NCBI RefSeq assembly: GCF_023702715.1 | Contig: NZ_CP098480.1 | Location: forward strand, 1,612,001 to 1,676,000 | Length of the DNA stretch: 64,000 bases | Reading direction: 5' to 3' | From: Acinetobacter sp. C32I | GTDB taxonomy: Bacteria; Pseudomonadota; Gammaproteobacteria; Pseudomonadales; Moraxellaceae | Shown: positions 17,649 through 28,137 of the stretch, one piece after another | Layout of the letters: every line of letters starts with the position of its first letter | Position numbering within the stretch: the first letter of the stretch is position 1 | Program-made: the position numbers and the translations under genes | The notes under the pieces: model-generated | Seen by the model: the letters and a program-made list of their open reading frames with translations, nothing else | What the model was told of the DNA's origin: nothing | Database searches by the model: none

Positions 17649-18674
17649 TTAAATATCGCTATAACCCAAGCTTTTTAAGGCACGCTCATCATCCGACCAA
17701 CCACCTTTGACTTTCACCCAAAGTGTCAGCATGATTTTCTGTTCAAACATTTTTTCCATGTCCGCACGTGCATCCATACCAATGCTTTTTAGTTTCGCAC
17801 CCTTATCACCAATTACAATGGCTTTTTGACCTTGACGCTCGACAAAAATAGTCGCATCAATATAGGTACAAGGTGGCTTTAAACGACCTGTTTTTTCATT
17901 TACGGCCGCTTCTTCAGTTTTAAATGATTCAATCTGAACCGTTAAATCGTACGGAAGCTCTTCACCTAACTGACGCATAATTTTCTCACGAATGATTTCA
18001 CTCGCAAGGAAACGTTCAGAACGATCGGTAATCTGATCTAATGAATACAGAGGTGGTTGATACGGCAAATATTTTTCAATGGTATCGCGCAAATGATCTA
18101 AGTTTGCACCACGCAATGCTGAAACTGGAACAATTTCAGCAAAATTCATTAGCTTGGCACGCTCTCGAATCAGAGGTAAAGCTTCGTTTTTATTTTCAAA
18201 GGTATCTAGCTTATTGATCACAAGGATCACAGGCATATCTGCATTTTTTAGTTTTTCCAAAACCAATTCATCATTTTGAGTCCACTTTTGCGCATCAACC
18301 ACAAATAAAACCAAGTTCACATCACGCAATGCAGAGTGTGCAGCACGGTTCATCATCTTATTGATGGCACGTACTTCTTTTTTATGCATCCCAGGGGTAT
18401 CGACAAAAACCGCCTGTGATTTCTCACGCGAATCAATCCCTACGATCTTATGACGTGTGGTTTGTGGCTTACGTGAGGTAATGGATAGCTTCTGACCCAA
18501 GATATGGTTCATCAAAGTTGACTTGCCTACGTTTGGGCGGCCAACAATGGCAACAAAACCGCTTTTGAAATCTGAAGGAATTGTACTTCCTTGAGAACTA
18601 AAAAATTGATCAACGACATTATTGCCATCTTGCTGTTCAGTTGCTTCTGGCTTATTTTCTTCTGAATGAGACAT
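17649..18674 (-). CDS. era: GTPase Era
   Basis: Ribosome-assembly GTPase that binds the 3' end of 16S rRNA and couples 30S maturation to the cell cycle. Motifs are GRPNVGKST (G1), DTPGMHKKE (G3), NKLD (G4) and SALRG (G5), followed by a C-terminal KH domain including [13 protein letters not shown]. It has 341 aa against about 300 in E. coli; the extra length is an N-terminal acidic and Gln/Ser-rich segment of about 40 residues with no clear fold. It starts four bases after rnc ends, so the two are translated together. Confidence 0.96.
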   Translation of the reverse strand: MSHSEENKPEATEQQDGNNVVDQFFSSQGSTIPSDFKSGFVAIVGRPNVGKSTLMNHILGQKLSITSRKPQTTRHKIVGIDSREKSQAVFVDTPGMHKKEVRAINKMMNRAAHSALRDVNLVLFVVDAQKWTQNDELVLEKLKNADMPVILVINKLDTFENKNEALPLIRERAKLMNFAEIVPVSALRGANLDHLRDTIEKYLPYQPPLYSLDQITDRSERFLASEIIREKIMRQLGEELPYDLTVQIESFKTEEAAVNEKTGRLKPPCTYIDATIFVERQGQKAIVIGDKGAKLKSIGMDARADMEKMFEQKIMLTLWVKVKGGWSDDERALKSLGYSDI

Positions 18675-18678
18675 CAGG

Positions 18679-19374
18679 TTATTGCTCCAATAATTTTAAA
18701 ATCTCTGCCGCTGCCGTTTGTTCGGCAAAACGACGACTTGAGCCCTCGCCTATAATTTTTGGCAATCCCGCTACATCACATTCCACTTTGAAATGTTGAT
18801 TCGGGGCATCACCCTGAATATCTACAACCTCGTAAACTGGGAGAGGTTTTTTACGTGCTTGTAAATACTCTTGCAAACGTGATTTAGGGTCTTTCAGTTG
18901 ATCTGTCGGTTCGATATGATCAAGATATGGTTCATACCATTTTAGCACAATGCGTTCGAGCAAGTTGAGATCATTACTGTCTAAATAAATAGCACCAATA
19001 ATCGCTTCAACCGTATCCGCTAAAATTGATTCTCGATGATGCCCACCAGATTTTAACTCGCCTGTGCTTAAAATTAATGACCGACTTAGTTGCAAATCAT
19101 TTGCGATTTTTCCTAACGCTTCCTGTCGAACCAAGGTCGCACGCATTCGCGTTAAACGACCTTCATTTTCCAGTGGATAAGCATTGTACAAATAATTTGC
19201 GACGATCATCCCTAATAATGAATCGCCTAGAAACTCTAGGCGTTCATAATTATGTTTATGGCTGACCGAGCGATGGGTCAAAGCCAGCTTTAACAAATCA
19301 AACTGTTTAAACTGGTGACCTATGCGCCCTTGCAGCCGTGTATCATTGAGCTTGTTTTGCAGATTTTTGGTCAA
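18679..19374 (-). CDS. rnc: Ribonuclease III
   Basis: Double-strand-specific endonuclease that processes rRNA precursors. The nuclease domain carries [12 protein letters not shown] and the second acidic motif [14 protein letters not shown]; the dsRNA-binding domain ([11 protein letters not shown] to [15 protein letters not shown]) ends the chain. No ATG is available. The TTG at 19374 is preferred because GAGAAG lies about six bases before it, and the resulting N-terminus (TKNLQNK) resembles that of Acinetobacter RNase III; the TTG at 19386 has no such site. The start lies inside the preceding DUF4845 gene in another frame. Confidence 0.94.
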   Translation of the reverse strand: MTKNLQNKLNDTRLQGRIGHQFKQFDLLKLALTHRSVSHKHNYERLEFLGDSLLGMIVANYLYNAYPLENEGRLTRMRATLVRQEALGKIANDLQLSRSLILSTGELKSGGHHRESILADTVEAIIGAIYLDSNDLNLLERIVLKWYEPYLDHIEPTDQLKDPKSRLQEYLQARKKPLPVYEVVDIQGDAPNQHFKVECDVAGLPKIIGEGSSRRFAEQTAAAEILKLLEQ

Positions 19375-19720
19375 AAGTCTTCTCAAAGGTCATAACTAAA
19401 CTGATATTCAGCATGAAAGGCTTACGGATTTCATACTTCTTCATCACCACAAGATCATCTTTATAAGTCACCTGCGCGATATCTTTAAAATGTAAATCGC
19501 GAATCCCGTTCATATCAAAACGTTGATCCATCTGAGAATTAAACTTACTCGGCGAAATATTCGGAGGACTATCTTTCAACAAGCCCTCAATCTGAGTATT
19601 AATTAGTTTGTCATCCCAGTATGCTGGCCAGATCGCAATTGCCGCTTTTACAGCAATTGCAAACAAAACCACCCCAAATAAAATTGCAATATACGAAGTC
19701 CCTTGCTGAGATTTACGCAT
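19343..19720 (-). CDS. DUF4845-type single-span membrane protein
   Basis: 125 aa with one N-terminal membrane helix (about residues 9-31, IAILFGVVLFAIAVKAAIAIWP) and a periplasmic remainder. It matches DUF4845 proteins found between lepB and rnc in many Gammaproteobacteria. Function is unknown; the helix plus short periplasmic domain is pilin-like in outline. Its 3' end overlaps the rnc start by about 32 bases in a different frame, so rnc translation is probably coupled to it. Confidence 0.8.
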   Translation of the reverse strand: MRKSQQGTSYIAILFGVVLFAIAVKAAIAIWPAYWDDKLINTQIEGLLKDSPPNISPSKFNSQMDQRFDMNGIRDLHFKDIAQVTYKDDLVVMKKYEIRKPFMLNISLVMTFEKTFDQKSAKQAQ

Positions 19721-19744
19721 CTGTCTATTTCCTATGTGTTTTTA

Positions 19745-20608
19745 TTAGTCAATCTTACCATTTCGGTTGAAACTTGGAAGATTTAAACCAGGTTCTTTAT
19801 GCATCCATACATAAAAAGCTCGCCCAGTTAAGTTCGCTTCAGGTACAAAGCCCCAAAAACGACTATCTGCACTTTGATCACGGTTATCACCCATCGCAAA
19901 GTACTGGCCTTCTGGTACAGTCACTTCCCAATTTTGGCCGTTGCTTTGGATAAATACATCATTTTCTTTGGCAACAAATGGGATCAATGCTTCAGCACCT
20001 CTCAATTGCGCAAACTGGAATTGCTCAACCAAAGGATTACGCCCTTCCAAATAACGAATTAAATGCTGATGCTCACCCAAGGTTTCTTTGAAGTAGAGTG
20101 CTGTCGGCGTATCTTGCTGGTCTTTCTCACGTGCGTATTGTGTTGCCACCTTCGCAATCTGCTTCCCATTGATAATCAATTGACCATCTTTAAATTGGAT
20201 ATGATCACCTGGGACACCCACCACACGTTTAATATAGCTAATGGTTGGTTGTGGCGGATAACGGAATACAATCACTTCACCGCGCTTTGGTTCACCGACA
20301 TCAATGATTTTAGAATTTACGATCGGTAAACGCACGCCATAATCAAACTTATTTACCAGAATAAAATCACCGGTTTCTAAGGTCGGAACCATAGAATCGG
20401 ATGGAATATTAAATGGCTCATACAAGAAAGAACGGAGCACCAGTACAACTGCCAACACAGGCCAGAAGTCATATGCCCATGTAATGACAAAATTCTCCTG
20501 ATTACGTCCACGTGTTGCACGCTGTTTCAATACCAACTTATCTAGTAACCACACCAAAAAGAAAATCAGTGTTGCTGGTACCAGAATCAAGTTAAAATCA
20601 AAATCCAC
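19745..20608 (-). CDS. lepB: Signal peptidase I
   Basis: Cleaves signal peptides from secreted proteins at the outer face of the inner membrane. It has 287 aa. There are two N-terminal membrane segments (about 5-22 and 45-65), then the catalytic serine in PSDSMVPTL and the catalytic lysine in YIKRVVGVPGD. The late MGDNRDQSADSRFWG block is the conserved box E region. It lies between lepA and the DUF4845 gene, the classic lepA-lepB order. Confidence 0.95.
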   Translation of the reverse strand: MDFDFNLILVPATLIFFLVWLLDKLVLKQRATRGRNQENFVITWAYDFWPVLAVVLVLRSFLYEPFNIPSDSMVPTLETGDFILVNKFDYGVRLPIVNSKIIDVGEPKRGEVIVFRYPPQPTISYIKRVVGVPGDHIQFKDGQLIINGKQIAKVATQYAREKDQQDTPTALYFKETLGEHQHLIRYLEGRNPLVEQFQFAQLRGAEALIPFVAKENDVFIQSNGQNWEVTVPEGQYFAMGDNRDQSADSRFWGFVPEANLTGRAFYVWMHKEPGLNLPSFNRNGKID

Positions 20609-20681
20609 AAACCCTCTCTTGCAGTTTCACTGCTCTTCGTTCGACTGGGTAAAACCAACGTTTCCCCAGCCTCATCTTTCT

Positions 20682-22499
20682 TTATCGATCAACTTTTAAT
20701 ACAGCTAAGAATGCTTCTTGTGGGATTTCGACACTTCCCACTTGCTTCATGCGTTTCTTACCTTCTTTCTGCTTCGCAAGAAGTTTCTTCTTACGTGAAA
20801 CGTCACCACCATAACATTTTGCCAATACGTTTTTACGCATTGCTTTTACAGTAGAACGGGCAATGATTTGTGCACCAATTGCGGCCTGAATCGCAACATC
20901 ATACATTTGGCGAGGGATCAGATCTTTCATCTTCTCAACCAATGCGATACCACGATGGCGCGCATCTTGACGGTGACAGATCATTGCCAAAGCATCAACC
21001 TTCTCGCTATTAATTAGAACATCAACCTTAACCAAAGCTGAACTCTCGAAACGGACGAAGTTATAATCCAGCGAAGCGAAACCACGTGAACATGATTTTA
21101 ATTTATCAAAGAAATCCATGACCACTTCTGCCATTGGAATCTCAAATGTGATTGACACTTGGTTACCCAAAAACTTCATGTCTTTTTGAATACCACGACG
21201 CTCGATACATAAGGTCATGACATTACCCAAGTATTCTTGTGGCACAAGGATATGACATTCCGCAATCGGTTCACGTAAATCTTCAACTGTCGAACCATCT
21301 GGCATTTTTGACGGGCTGTCGATATAAATAATGTCACCTTTTTTGGTGAGCGCTTCATAAATTACCGTCGGTGCAGAGCTGATCAGATCAAGATCGTATT
21401 CACGTTCTAAACGCTCTTGAACAATTTCCATGTGCAGCATGCCCAAGAAGCCACAACGGAAGCCAAAGCCCAATGCATCAGAACTTTCAGGTTCAAAGAA
21501 TAAAGCCGAGTCATTGATCTGTAATTTTTGTAGTGCTTCACGGAACGGTTCGAAATCACTTGAATCAATCGGGAACAGACCCGCATAGACCTGTGGCTTG
21601 ACCTTTTTAAAACCAGGTAAAGTCGCAACCTCTGGGGTTGCTGCAAGTGTGATGGTATCACCGACTGGCGCACCAAAAATATCCTTAATCCCTGCAATCA
21701 CAAAGCCTACTTCGCCCGCTTCAAGCATGTCAGTTTCGGTATGCTTCGGATTAAATACACCTACTGAAGTGACTGGATGGGTTTGACCTGTTGACTTCAC
21801 CAACATCTTGTCGCCCTTGCGGATACGACCTTGTTTAATACGAACAAGCGATACAACACCAAGATAGTTATCGAACCATGAGTCGATAATCAATGCTTGT
21901 AAAGGTGCATCACGATCACCTTCAGGCGCTGGAATGACATCCACCAAACGCTCTAATACACCTTCAACACCTAAACCAGTTTTGGCAGAACAGGTCGGTG
22001 CATCAGTCGCTTCAATCCCGATAATTTCTTCAATTTCGTGAATGACGCGTTCAGGCTCAGCTTGAGGTAAATCAATCTTGTTCAGAATTGGTAAAACTTC
22101 CAAACCCTGCTCAATGGCGGTATAGCAGTTTGCAACTGACTGAGCTTCTACACCTTGTGCCGCATCAACCACCAACAACGCACCTTCACACGCCGCCAAA
22201 GAACGAGAAACTTCATAAGAGAAGTCAACGTGTCCTGGGGTATCAATGAAGTTTAATTGGTATTCTTGACCATTTGGATGCGTGTAATACAAGGTTACTG
22301 ATGCAGCTTTAATGGTAATCCCACGCTCACGCTCAAGCTCCATAGAGTCTAATACTTGAGCTTGCATCTCACGATCTTGTAAACCGCCACACATTTGAAT
22401 GAAACGGTCAGCCAAAGTCGACTTACCATGGTCAATATGAGCAATAATCGAGAAATTGCGTATATTTTTGATATCTACGGATTTTTTAGCTTGCGCCAT
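20682..22499 (-). CDS. lepA: Elongation factor 4 (LepA)
   Basis: Ribosome-associated GTPase related to EF-G that affects translation under stress and 30S assembly. It has 605 aa. Motifs are [13 protein letters not shown] (G1), [12 protein letters not shown] (G3) and NKIDLP (G4). The C-terminal LepA-specific domain contains [15 protein letters not shown] and [10 protein letters not shown]. It is the first gene of the minus-strand block running to miaE; its promoter should lie in 22500-22662, where nothing more specific was seen. Confidence 0.97.
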   Translation of the reverse strand: MAQAKKSVDIKNIRNFSIIAHIDHGKSTLADRFIQMCGGLQDREMQAQVLDSMELERERGITIKAASVTLYYTHPNGQEYQLNFIDTPGHVDFSYEVSRSLAACEGALLVVDAAQGVEAQSVANCYTAIEQGLEVLPILNKIDLPQAEPERVIHEIEEIIGIEATDAPTCSAKTGLGVEGVLERLVDVIPAPEGDRDAPLQALIIDSWFDNYLGVVSLVRIKQGRIRKGDKMLVKSTGQTHPVTSVGVFNPKHTETDMLEAGEVGFVIAGIKDIFGAPVGDTITLAATPEVATLPGFKKVKPQVYAGLFPIDSSDFEPFREALQKLQINDSALFFEPESSDALGFGFRCGFLGMLHMEIVQERLEREYDLDLISSAPTVIYEALTKKGDIIYIDSPSKMPDGSTVEDLREPIAECHILVPQEYLGNVMTLCIERRGIQKDMKFLGNQVSITFEIPMAEVVMDFFDKLKSCSRGFASLDYNFVRFESSALVKVDVLINSEKVDALAMICHRQDARHRGIALVEKMKDLIPRQMYDVAIQAAIGAQIIARSTVKAMRKNVLAKCYGGDVSRKKKLLAKQKEGKKRMKQVGSVEIPQEAFLAVLKVDR

Positions 22500-22662
22500 G
22501 GGTTACCTTAACAAAATAGAACGCTCTATACTTTCAAAAAGTAGGGAGCCAAATGGTTTAATAAAATTGCCCGCGATTATAACAGAAGGTCGGTATGAAG
22601 ACGAAAGAAATTTATGCCTAGACGTTTTATACTGCATAGCATGAGACCCCAATAGCCCAATA

Positions 22663-23193
22663 TCAAAATAATGACAATCTAAACTGCAAGAACATCTGTC
22701 CCATTTCCACCACAGGTTGAATTTGATGAAATTCTAATTTCTGTAAAAGCCGCTGTGATTTAAGGTTCTGCTGCATGACTTGTGCATCTACATGACGAAT
22801 TCTCTGACCAAACAACAACTCTGTCCGAATCAGGTTTAACATCGCTGTAATCGCCTCAAGCATATAACCATTTCCCCAATAATCCGGATGCAGGTCATAA
22901 CCGATAATCGCACGATGATCACCGCATTCTTCTAGAATACGATTAACACCGCAACCACCTATCATTTCACCTGTCTTTAAACGTATCGCATAACGAAAAC
23001 CCGATGCTGAATGATAGCGATGATGCATGCGATGAATCAGTGCTTCCGCCTGTTCAATCTCAGAAAAAGCATCTAAATCATAAAATTCGAGCACCTGAGC
23101 ATTTGAAAACATATCAAAAATAAATGCAGCATCTTCTAAATGTAGACTATTTAAGCTCAAACGCTCTGTTTCTAAGGTCTTTAATGCTTGCAT
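22663..23193 (-). CDS. GNAT-family N-acetyltransferase
   Basis: 176 aa, GCN5-related acetyltransferase of the RimJ/RimL type. It starts MQALKTLETERLSL, and the acetyl-CoA region contains IGYDLHPDYWGNGYMLEAI. The ATG at 23193 is chosen over 23208 because GAGGGG lies about six bases before it. The substrate is unknown; relatives acetylate ribosomal protein N-termini or small amines. A thioesterase gene lies just upstream on the same strand, 37 bases away, so the two may form a unit. Confidence 0.82.
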   Translation of the reverse strand: MQALKTLETERLSLNSLHLEDAAFIFDMFSNAQVLEFYDLDAFSEIEQAEALIHRMHHRYHSASGFRYAIRLKTGEMIGGCGVNRILEECGDHRAIIGYDLHPDYWGNGYMLEAITAMLNLIRTELLFGQRIRHVDAQVMQQNLKSQRLLQKLEFHQIQPVVEMGQMFLQFRLSLF

Positions 23194-23229
23194 CAAATCC
23201 CCTCTCATCTGGCCAAAACTTAATGTTTT

Positions 23230-23682
23230 CTATTCAAAATAATTCACACTAAAGTCCATTGGATCTAAGTCCGCAGCAATCGGTTGATAAGCTTGGGTAA
23301 AACTCGGCGACATTCGCTTTGGACGACCCGTCTCAATTTCAATACATGCCCATTTGGTATTACCAACAAATAAGATGCTCTGATCTTTAGGACGATAGAA
23401 AGCATACTGGCGAAATGAATAGAGTGCATTAATATCATCTAACCATGTCCGTAAAATGACTTCCTCACCTTCCAGTGCGGCTTTACGATATTGCACATGA
23501 TGTTCAACCGCGACCATGGCATGTTTCAGCTCTAAATATTGGGCTAGGCCTAAACCCAATGTCTCGATATGTGCTGAAGCAACATCTTGCATCCATTGGA
23601 TATACATGACGTTATTGACATGACCCAATACATCAATATGTTTAGGTTGAACCTGTATTTTTAAATCAAAAATTGTACTCAT
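23230..23682 (-). CDS. Acyl-CoA thioesterase, 4HBT hot-dog fold
   Basis: 150 aa with the hot-dog thioesterase motif near the N-terminus (HIDVLGHVNNVMYIQWM), where the aspartate is the likely catalytic residue. It resembles the 4-hydroxybenzoyl-CoA thioesterase/YbgC group, which hydrolyses short or medium acyl-CoAs. The exact substrate cannot be inferred. It is probably co-transcribed with the downstream acetyltransferase. Confidence 0.82.
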   Translation of the reverse strand: MSTIFDLKIQVQPKHIDVLGHVNNVMYIQWMQDVASAHIETLGLGLAQYLELKHAMVAVEHHVQYRKAALEGEEVILRTWLDDINALYSFRQYAFYRPKDQSILFVGNTKWACIEIETGRPKRMSPSFTQAYQPIAADLDPMDFSVNYFE

Positions 23683-23753
23683 AATTTTGCGTATTTCATC
23701 ACGGCCAATATTTCGCTAGCTACACTAGTCTAAACACAACAGGATTTCAAAAT

Positions 23754-23782
23754 AAAAACCACCCTAATTCTAGAGTGGTTTT
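23754..23782 (-). terminator. Terminator after the DegP/MucD-type protease gene
   Basis: AAAAACCAC...CT pairs with AG...GTGGTTTT with one mismatch and a short loop. It lies 25 bases beyond the protease stop codon in the minus direction. Confidence 0.65.
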
Positions 23783-23806
23783 AGCAACATAACCTTCACG
23801 CCAGCA

Positions 23807-25183
23807 TTAAGGTAAACGCAATCCAAGAATTGCACGTTGACCTTGACGAATAATCGTTACCCGCGCAACGCTATTTTTTGGCAAGGCAGAAACTGTTTTT
23901 GCAAACTGTTGGCTATTGGTAATCGCCGTACCATTCACTTGTACAATCACGTCCCCCGCAACCAGATTTGATAAAGATGCAGTACCACCACGCTTCACAT
24001 CTTGAATCAAGATACCACCGCGCACTTCCAAACGCGCTTGTTCAGCTGCGCTTAAATCACGGATACTCATGCCTAAACCACTGGTTGGGTTATTTTTATC
24101 AGCATCAGCAGCAGTGTCATCTGGTGCAGTACCCAATGTTGCAGAAATTGTACGTGTTTTATCATCACGTAGAATTTCCAGTTGAACCGTTTGGTTCGGC
24201 GCAATACGGTTAAGTGAATAAAGCAAATCACTGGTACGAGAGATTGGTGCACCATTGGCTTTTAAAATCACATCACCTGATTTCAAGCCTGCTTTTTCAG
24301 CTGGAGACTTTGGTGCGACTTGAGTAATCAACGAACCTTCTGGTTTCGGCAACTTATAAGCTTCCGCCAAGTTACGATCAATATCTTGCATCATAATACC
24401 AAGATAAGAGCGGGTGACTTTACCAGTCGTTTTCAATTGTTGTACGACATCCATCGCCACATCAATTGGGATTGAGAATGATAAGCCCATATACCCCCCC
24501 GTACCACTGAAGATACGTGAGTTCACACCAACAACTTCACCACGCTGGTTGAATAATGGACCACCCGAGTTACCAGGGTTAAGCGCTGCATCAGTTTGAA
24601 TAAACGGAACTGACGTCTCACCACTCATATTACGTGATTTCGCGCTGACAATACCCGCCGACGCTGAATAGTCAAACCCAAATGGCGAACCAATCGCGAG
24701 TACAGGTTCACCTACTCGAAGCTGATTCACATCACCCACTTTCAACTCAGGGAAATTATTTCCATTGACTTTGAGTAAGGCGATATCGGTACGCTCATCA
24801 CTGCCTACAAGTGTCGCATCAAGTTCACGACGGTCATTCAGCGTAATACTGATACGAGATGCATCGGCAATCACATGTCGATTCGTCAGCAAATAACCAT
24901 CTTTCCCGATAAAGAATGCACTTCCGAATGCAGTTTTTTCTTGTGGCCCCTGCTGTTGCGGGATAATCACTTGATTACCAAAAAAACGTCTTAAAATTTC
25001 AGGGACTTGTTGTTGCAATAACTCTTCCTGAGTCATTTTCTTTACAACGTTGACACTCACAACAGCAGGACTGACCTGCTCAACGAGGTTTGAAAAATCT
25101 ACTGGCGCAGCAGCATTGACTTGAGATGCTGCTATCGTAAATACCGCAGCATACATTCCTTGTTGTAAATAGCGACTTTTCAT
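23807..25183 (-). CDS. Periplasmic serine protease of the DegP/DegQ/MucD family
   Basis: 458 aa with an N-terminal signal peptide (cleavage likely after residue 24, SQVNA). The trypsin-like domain has His in LTNRHVIAD, Asp in DERTDIALLKV and the nucleophile Ser in NPGNSGGPLF. Two PDZ domains follow (about 255-350 and 360-455). It degrades misfolded envelope proteins. MucD is the closest label by length and by its LGMSIRDL second PDZ region, but DegP and DegQ cannot be excluded. A run of seven Gs encodes the conserved GTGGYMG loop. Confidence 0.92.
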   Translation of the reverse strand: MKSRYLQQGMYAAVFTIAASQVNAAAPVDFSNLVEQVSPAVVSVNVVKKMTQEELLQQQVPEILRRFFGNQVIIPQQQGPQEKTAFGSAFFIGKDGYLLTNRHVIADASRISITLNDRRELDATLVGSDERTDIALLKVNGNNFPELKVGDVNQLRVGEPVLAIGSPFGFDYSASAGIVSAKSRNMSGETSVPFIQTDAALNPGNSGGPLFNQRGEVVGVNSRIFSGTGGYMGLSFSIPIDVAMDVVQQLKTTGKVTRSYLGIMMQDIDRNLAEAYKLPKPEGSLITQVAPKSPAEKAGLKSGDVILKANGAPISRTSDLLYSLNRIAPNQTVQLEILRDDKTRTISATLGTAPDDTAADADKNNPTSGLGMSIRDLSAAEQARLEVRGGILIQDVKRGGTASLSNLVAGDVIVQVNGTAITNSQQFAKTVSALPKNSVARVTIIRQGQRAILGLRLP

Positions 25184-25561
25184 GAAGCAAGAACCTACAT
25201 ACTGATGATTAAAATAAGATTTAGGTTTATGTTTTTAGCATAACCCCACCATTCTTTTCGTAAAAATATGTTTATATTTTCAATGCATACAACGATCTAG
25301 AATGATGAAATATGAATAAATTATGGAGAGATTCACCATAATCCATCCTATAGCAATGGTTTTATCTTGGAGAGCTTAACAATAGATTAAAACAATGTAC
25401 TGAAACGTAATCATTTTCTCATTCATACAGATGAGGCAAAAAATAATCGGCAAATAAGTCGCATTCGCTAAAAATTCGCTCAATTCTAGGCAGATTAGCC
25501 CTTGCCTTTTTGATAAAAAAGCGGTGTCATTAGCGAACGTTTAAAACTGAAGCAGATTGAC
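25184..25561. other. 378-base divergent intergenic region, protease gene / nadB
   Basis: AT-rich and without an open frame I would call. It must hold promoters for the protease gene (minus) and nadB (plus). The only structure seen is a 7-bp inverted repeat ATTATGG...CCATAAT at 25320-25326 and 25336-25342, spaced 9 bases, which could be a dimeric-regulator site. No RpoE-type consensus was recognised. Confidence 0.4.
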
Positions 25562-27193
25562 ATGCCTGATTTAAAAACAATTCACCATTTTGATGTGATT
25601 ATTGTGGGCAGTGGCGGTGCAGGTTTAAGTCTTGCACTCTCTTTACCAAGTCATTACAACATTGCAATTTTAGCCAAGGCGGCGCTGACAGAAGCCAGTA
25701 CCTTCTATGCGCAAGGCGGTGTTGCTGCAGTATTAGACGAAACAGATTCTATTCAACAACATATTAATGACACTATGATTGCAGGCGGTCATCTTTGTGA
25801 ATTAGATGCCGTCAAACACACCGTCGAAGGTGGTAAACCTTCCGTTGATTTTCTACTCAAGCAAGGCGTGCAATTTACGCTAGATGATGATGAACAACTT
25901 CATCTCACCCGCGAAGGTGGTCATTCACAACGTCGTATCATTCACTCTGCCGATGCGACAGGCAAAGCTATTTCAACTACATTGGTTGAACGTGCGAAAG
26001 AACGAAATAACATTACGATTTTTGAAAATTATGTTGCGATTGATCTGATTACCCTACACAAACTTGGGCATCAAAACCAAGCCAATCGTTCAATCGGTCT
26101 ATATGCTTTAGATGAAGCTAGTGAACAGGTGCATACTTTCCTCGCGCCATTCACTGCACTTGCCTGCGGTGGTGCAATGAAAGCTTATCTCTACACATCT
26201 AATCCTGATATTGCGACAGGTGATGGAATTGCCATGGCCTATCGTGCAGGTTGTCGAGTAGCGAATATGGAATTTAACCAATTCCATCCGACCTGTTTAT
26301 ATCATCCGAAAGCGCGTTCGTTCTTGATCACCGAAGCGATGCGTGGTGAAGGTGCTTATTTGCGCTTACCAGATGGCGAACGCTTTATGCTGCGTTTTGA
26401 TGAACGCGCTGAACTTGCTCCACGTGATATTGTGGCACGTACCATCGATCATGAAATCAAGCGCTTAGGTATTCGTCATGTCTGGTTAGACATCACCCAT
26501 AAATCGCCTGAATTTATTACCGAACACTTCCCGACACTCTATGCGCGCTTACTTGAACTCGGCATTGATATCACCAAAGATATGATTCCTGTTGTTCCAG
26601 CAGCACATTACACCTGTGGCGGTGTGGTGGTGGATGAACATAGCCAAACTGATTTAGATGGCTTATATGCGATTGGTGAAACCTCATATACAGGTTTGCA
26701 TGGTGCTAATCGTATGGCAAGCAACTCATTGCTTGAATGCTTCGTTTATGGAATGAGTGCAGCAGAAGATATTGAACAGAAGTTTGATGCTGAGTTTCAA
26801 TTCCCAGATGTTCCAACATGGGATGAAACACAAGTCACCGATGCCGATGAAGATGTGGTGATCCTACAAAACTGGGATGAGCTTCGTTCCACCATGTGGA
26901 ACTATGTTGGTATTGTTCGTACCACCAAACGCTTACAACGTGCCTTACACCGTATTGAAATGTTGAAACGTGAAATCACTGAGTATTATCAGGATTACCG
27001 CGTCAGCAAAAATCTGATTGAATTGCGTAATTTGGTTTTAGTTTCAGAAATGATTGTGCGTTGTGCAATGGAACGTAAGGAATCACGTGGTTTGCATTAC
27101 ACACTGGATTATCCAGAACTCTCAAATGAAATTCGCAAGACAGTGTTAACACCACCAAATTTTAAAGTGGAACAGCCGTTGGTGAATGAGTGA
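25562..27193 (+). CDS. nadB: L-aspartate oxidase
   Basis: FAD enzyme that oxidises L-aspartate to iminoaspartate, the first step of de novo NAD synthesis; NadA then makes quinolinate. It has 543 aa. The dinucleotide loop [12 protein letters not shown] is near residue 15, then [15 protein letters not shown]-type [14 protein letters not shown], and the flavin-contacting [17 protein letters not shown]. The C-terminal helical domain ends the chain. The next gene downstream is convergent and accessory, so nadB is probably monocistronic. Confidence 0.96.
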   Translation: MPDLKTIHHFDVIIVGSGGAGLSLALSLPSHYNIAILAKAALTEASTFYAQGGVAAVLDETDSIQQHINDTMIAGGHLCELDAVKHTVEGGKPSVDFLLKQGVQFTLDDDEQLHLTREGGHSQRRIIHSADATGKAISTTLVERAKERNNITIFENYVAIDLITLHKLGHQNQANRSIGLYALDEASEQVHTFLAPFTALACGGAMKAYLYTSNPDIATGDGIAMAYRAGCRVANMEFNQFHPTCLYHPKARSFLITEAMRGEGAYLRLPDGERFMLRFDERAELAPRDIVARTIDHEIKRLGIRHVWLDITHKSPEFITEHFPTLYARLLELGIDITKDMIPVVPAAHYTCGGVVVDEHSQTDLDGLYAIGETSYTGLHGANRMASNSLLECFVYGMSAAEDIEQKFDAEFQFPDVPTWDETQVTDADEDVVILQNWDELRSTMWNYVGIVRTTKRLQRALHRIEMLKREITEYYQDYRVSKNLIELRNLVLVSEMIVRCAMERKESRGLHYTLDYPELSNEIRKTVLTPPNFKVEQPLVNE

Positions 27194-27268
27194 TAAACTA
27201 ATTGAGATAAATATTTTTATTGGGCTGCATTACTAAATATATGTAATGTTGGCCTAGCCAAATCTTGA

Positions 27269-27625
27269 TTATTTATAAGGAACTGCACACAAAAAAGTAA
27301 AGTTTTCTGTTGTCTTGTCTAATTCATATGAATAATTATATATCAATATTATTGAATTAATAGGAAATGGCAACCTAAAGCCCTTTAAAGTTATTTCCTC
27401 TTTTATCTTATCTGAATAAGAAAAACCATCTAAAATCATCTCGAAGTTACTAGTTAAATTATAGAAATCCTTTTCAATAAAATCGTCATCTACAAAATCT
27501 ATTTCAAATTCTTTTGAAAAAATAGATCCTACAAACTCACCATCCCATGAATAATCATTAAATGTATAACTATTTAACAAATCATGAGAACCTAATACTC
27601 CCCCCCCAAATAGAGACATAGCCAT
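27269..27625 (-). CDS. Imm22-like small acidic protein with a G8 tract at its 5' end
   Basis: 118 aa, acidic, with no signal peptide. The pattern GSxFSKEFEIDFVDDDFIEKD near residues 33-49 and the late SIILIYNYSYEL resemble what I recall of the Imm22 family of polymorphic-toxin immunity proteins; this is recollection, not a search. The coding strand has eight consecutive Gs (27600-27607) encoding GGG only four codons after the second ATG, so slippage by one base would abolish the product. The gene is AT-rich like its neighbours. No toxin gene is seen nearby. The start could be 27625 or 27619. Confidence 0.65.
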   Translation of the reverse strand: MAMSLFGGGVLGSHDLLNSYTFNDYSWDGEFVGSIFSKEFEIDFVDDDFIEKDFYNLTSNFEMILDGFSYSDKIKEEITLKGFRLPFPINSIILIYNYSYELDKTTENFTFLCAVPYK

Positions 27626-27668
27626 TTTTCTGCATCACTCGTCACCTAATACAACATAAACCATCTGA

Positions 27669-28094
27669 TTAAATATTAACCCTTTGTTCTAAAAATTCTA
27701 AATATTTGGGATCATCTTCCATGAAAATATCGATGCCCCCTCCCATATAAGCTCGAACAAATTCATCTTGTGCTTTTTCCCAGTGTTCTTGCTCAAAATA
27801 ATACTGCCCTAAACGAAAGTGTATATATGGATTACCCAAACCATTTGGACATTGCAGAGCATTATAATAAGCTTTAAAAGCTTTCTCATTATTATTAAGG
27901 TGTAAATGTGCATCACCTACAGCAACATATATCCATGTTGCTGCCTCCCACTCTTGATGATTAGAAGGCAACAAAAGTAAAGCATCCAAATATGAATCCT
28001 TTGCCCCCTCAAACTGCCCTTCTGCTACCTGCTTATCACCTTGTTTACATAAAACCATAACATCTTGATAAACACTATCAGCTAATTGCTTCAT
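27669..28094 (-). CDS. TPR-repeat protein, 141 aa
   Basis: Cytoplasmic-looking protein with three or four tetratricopeptide-like helix pairs (roughly residues 10-40, 50-82, 88-118, 120-141), for example YVAVGDAHLHLNNNEKAFKAYYNAL and FRLGQYYFEQEHWEKAQDEFVRAY. No signal peptide. It ends 43 bases before the Imm22-like gene on the same strand, so the two may be co-transcribed. Small TPR proteins of this shape are found next to immunity genes in toxin loci; a role here is inference. The short upstream region contains the decayed tmk end. Confidence 0.75.
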   Translation of the reverse strand: MKQLADSVYQDVMVLCKQGDKQVAEGQFEGAKDSYLDALLLLPSNHQEWEAATWIYVAVGDAHLHLNNNEKAFKAYYNALQCPNGLGNPYIHFRLGQYYFEQEHWEKAQDEFVRAYMGGGIDIFMEDDPKYLEFLEQRVNI

Positions 28095-28137
28095 AAAAAA
28101 CCAACAAAAAAGAAGTAAGCCACGGATAATTTATTAG

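Noticed and set aside
24494..24500. G7 tract in the DegP/MucD-type gene as a phase-variable site
   Set aside because: It encodes the conserved GGYMG region in a core protease, where slippage would be costly.
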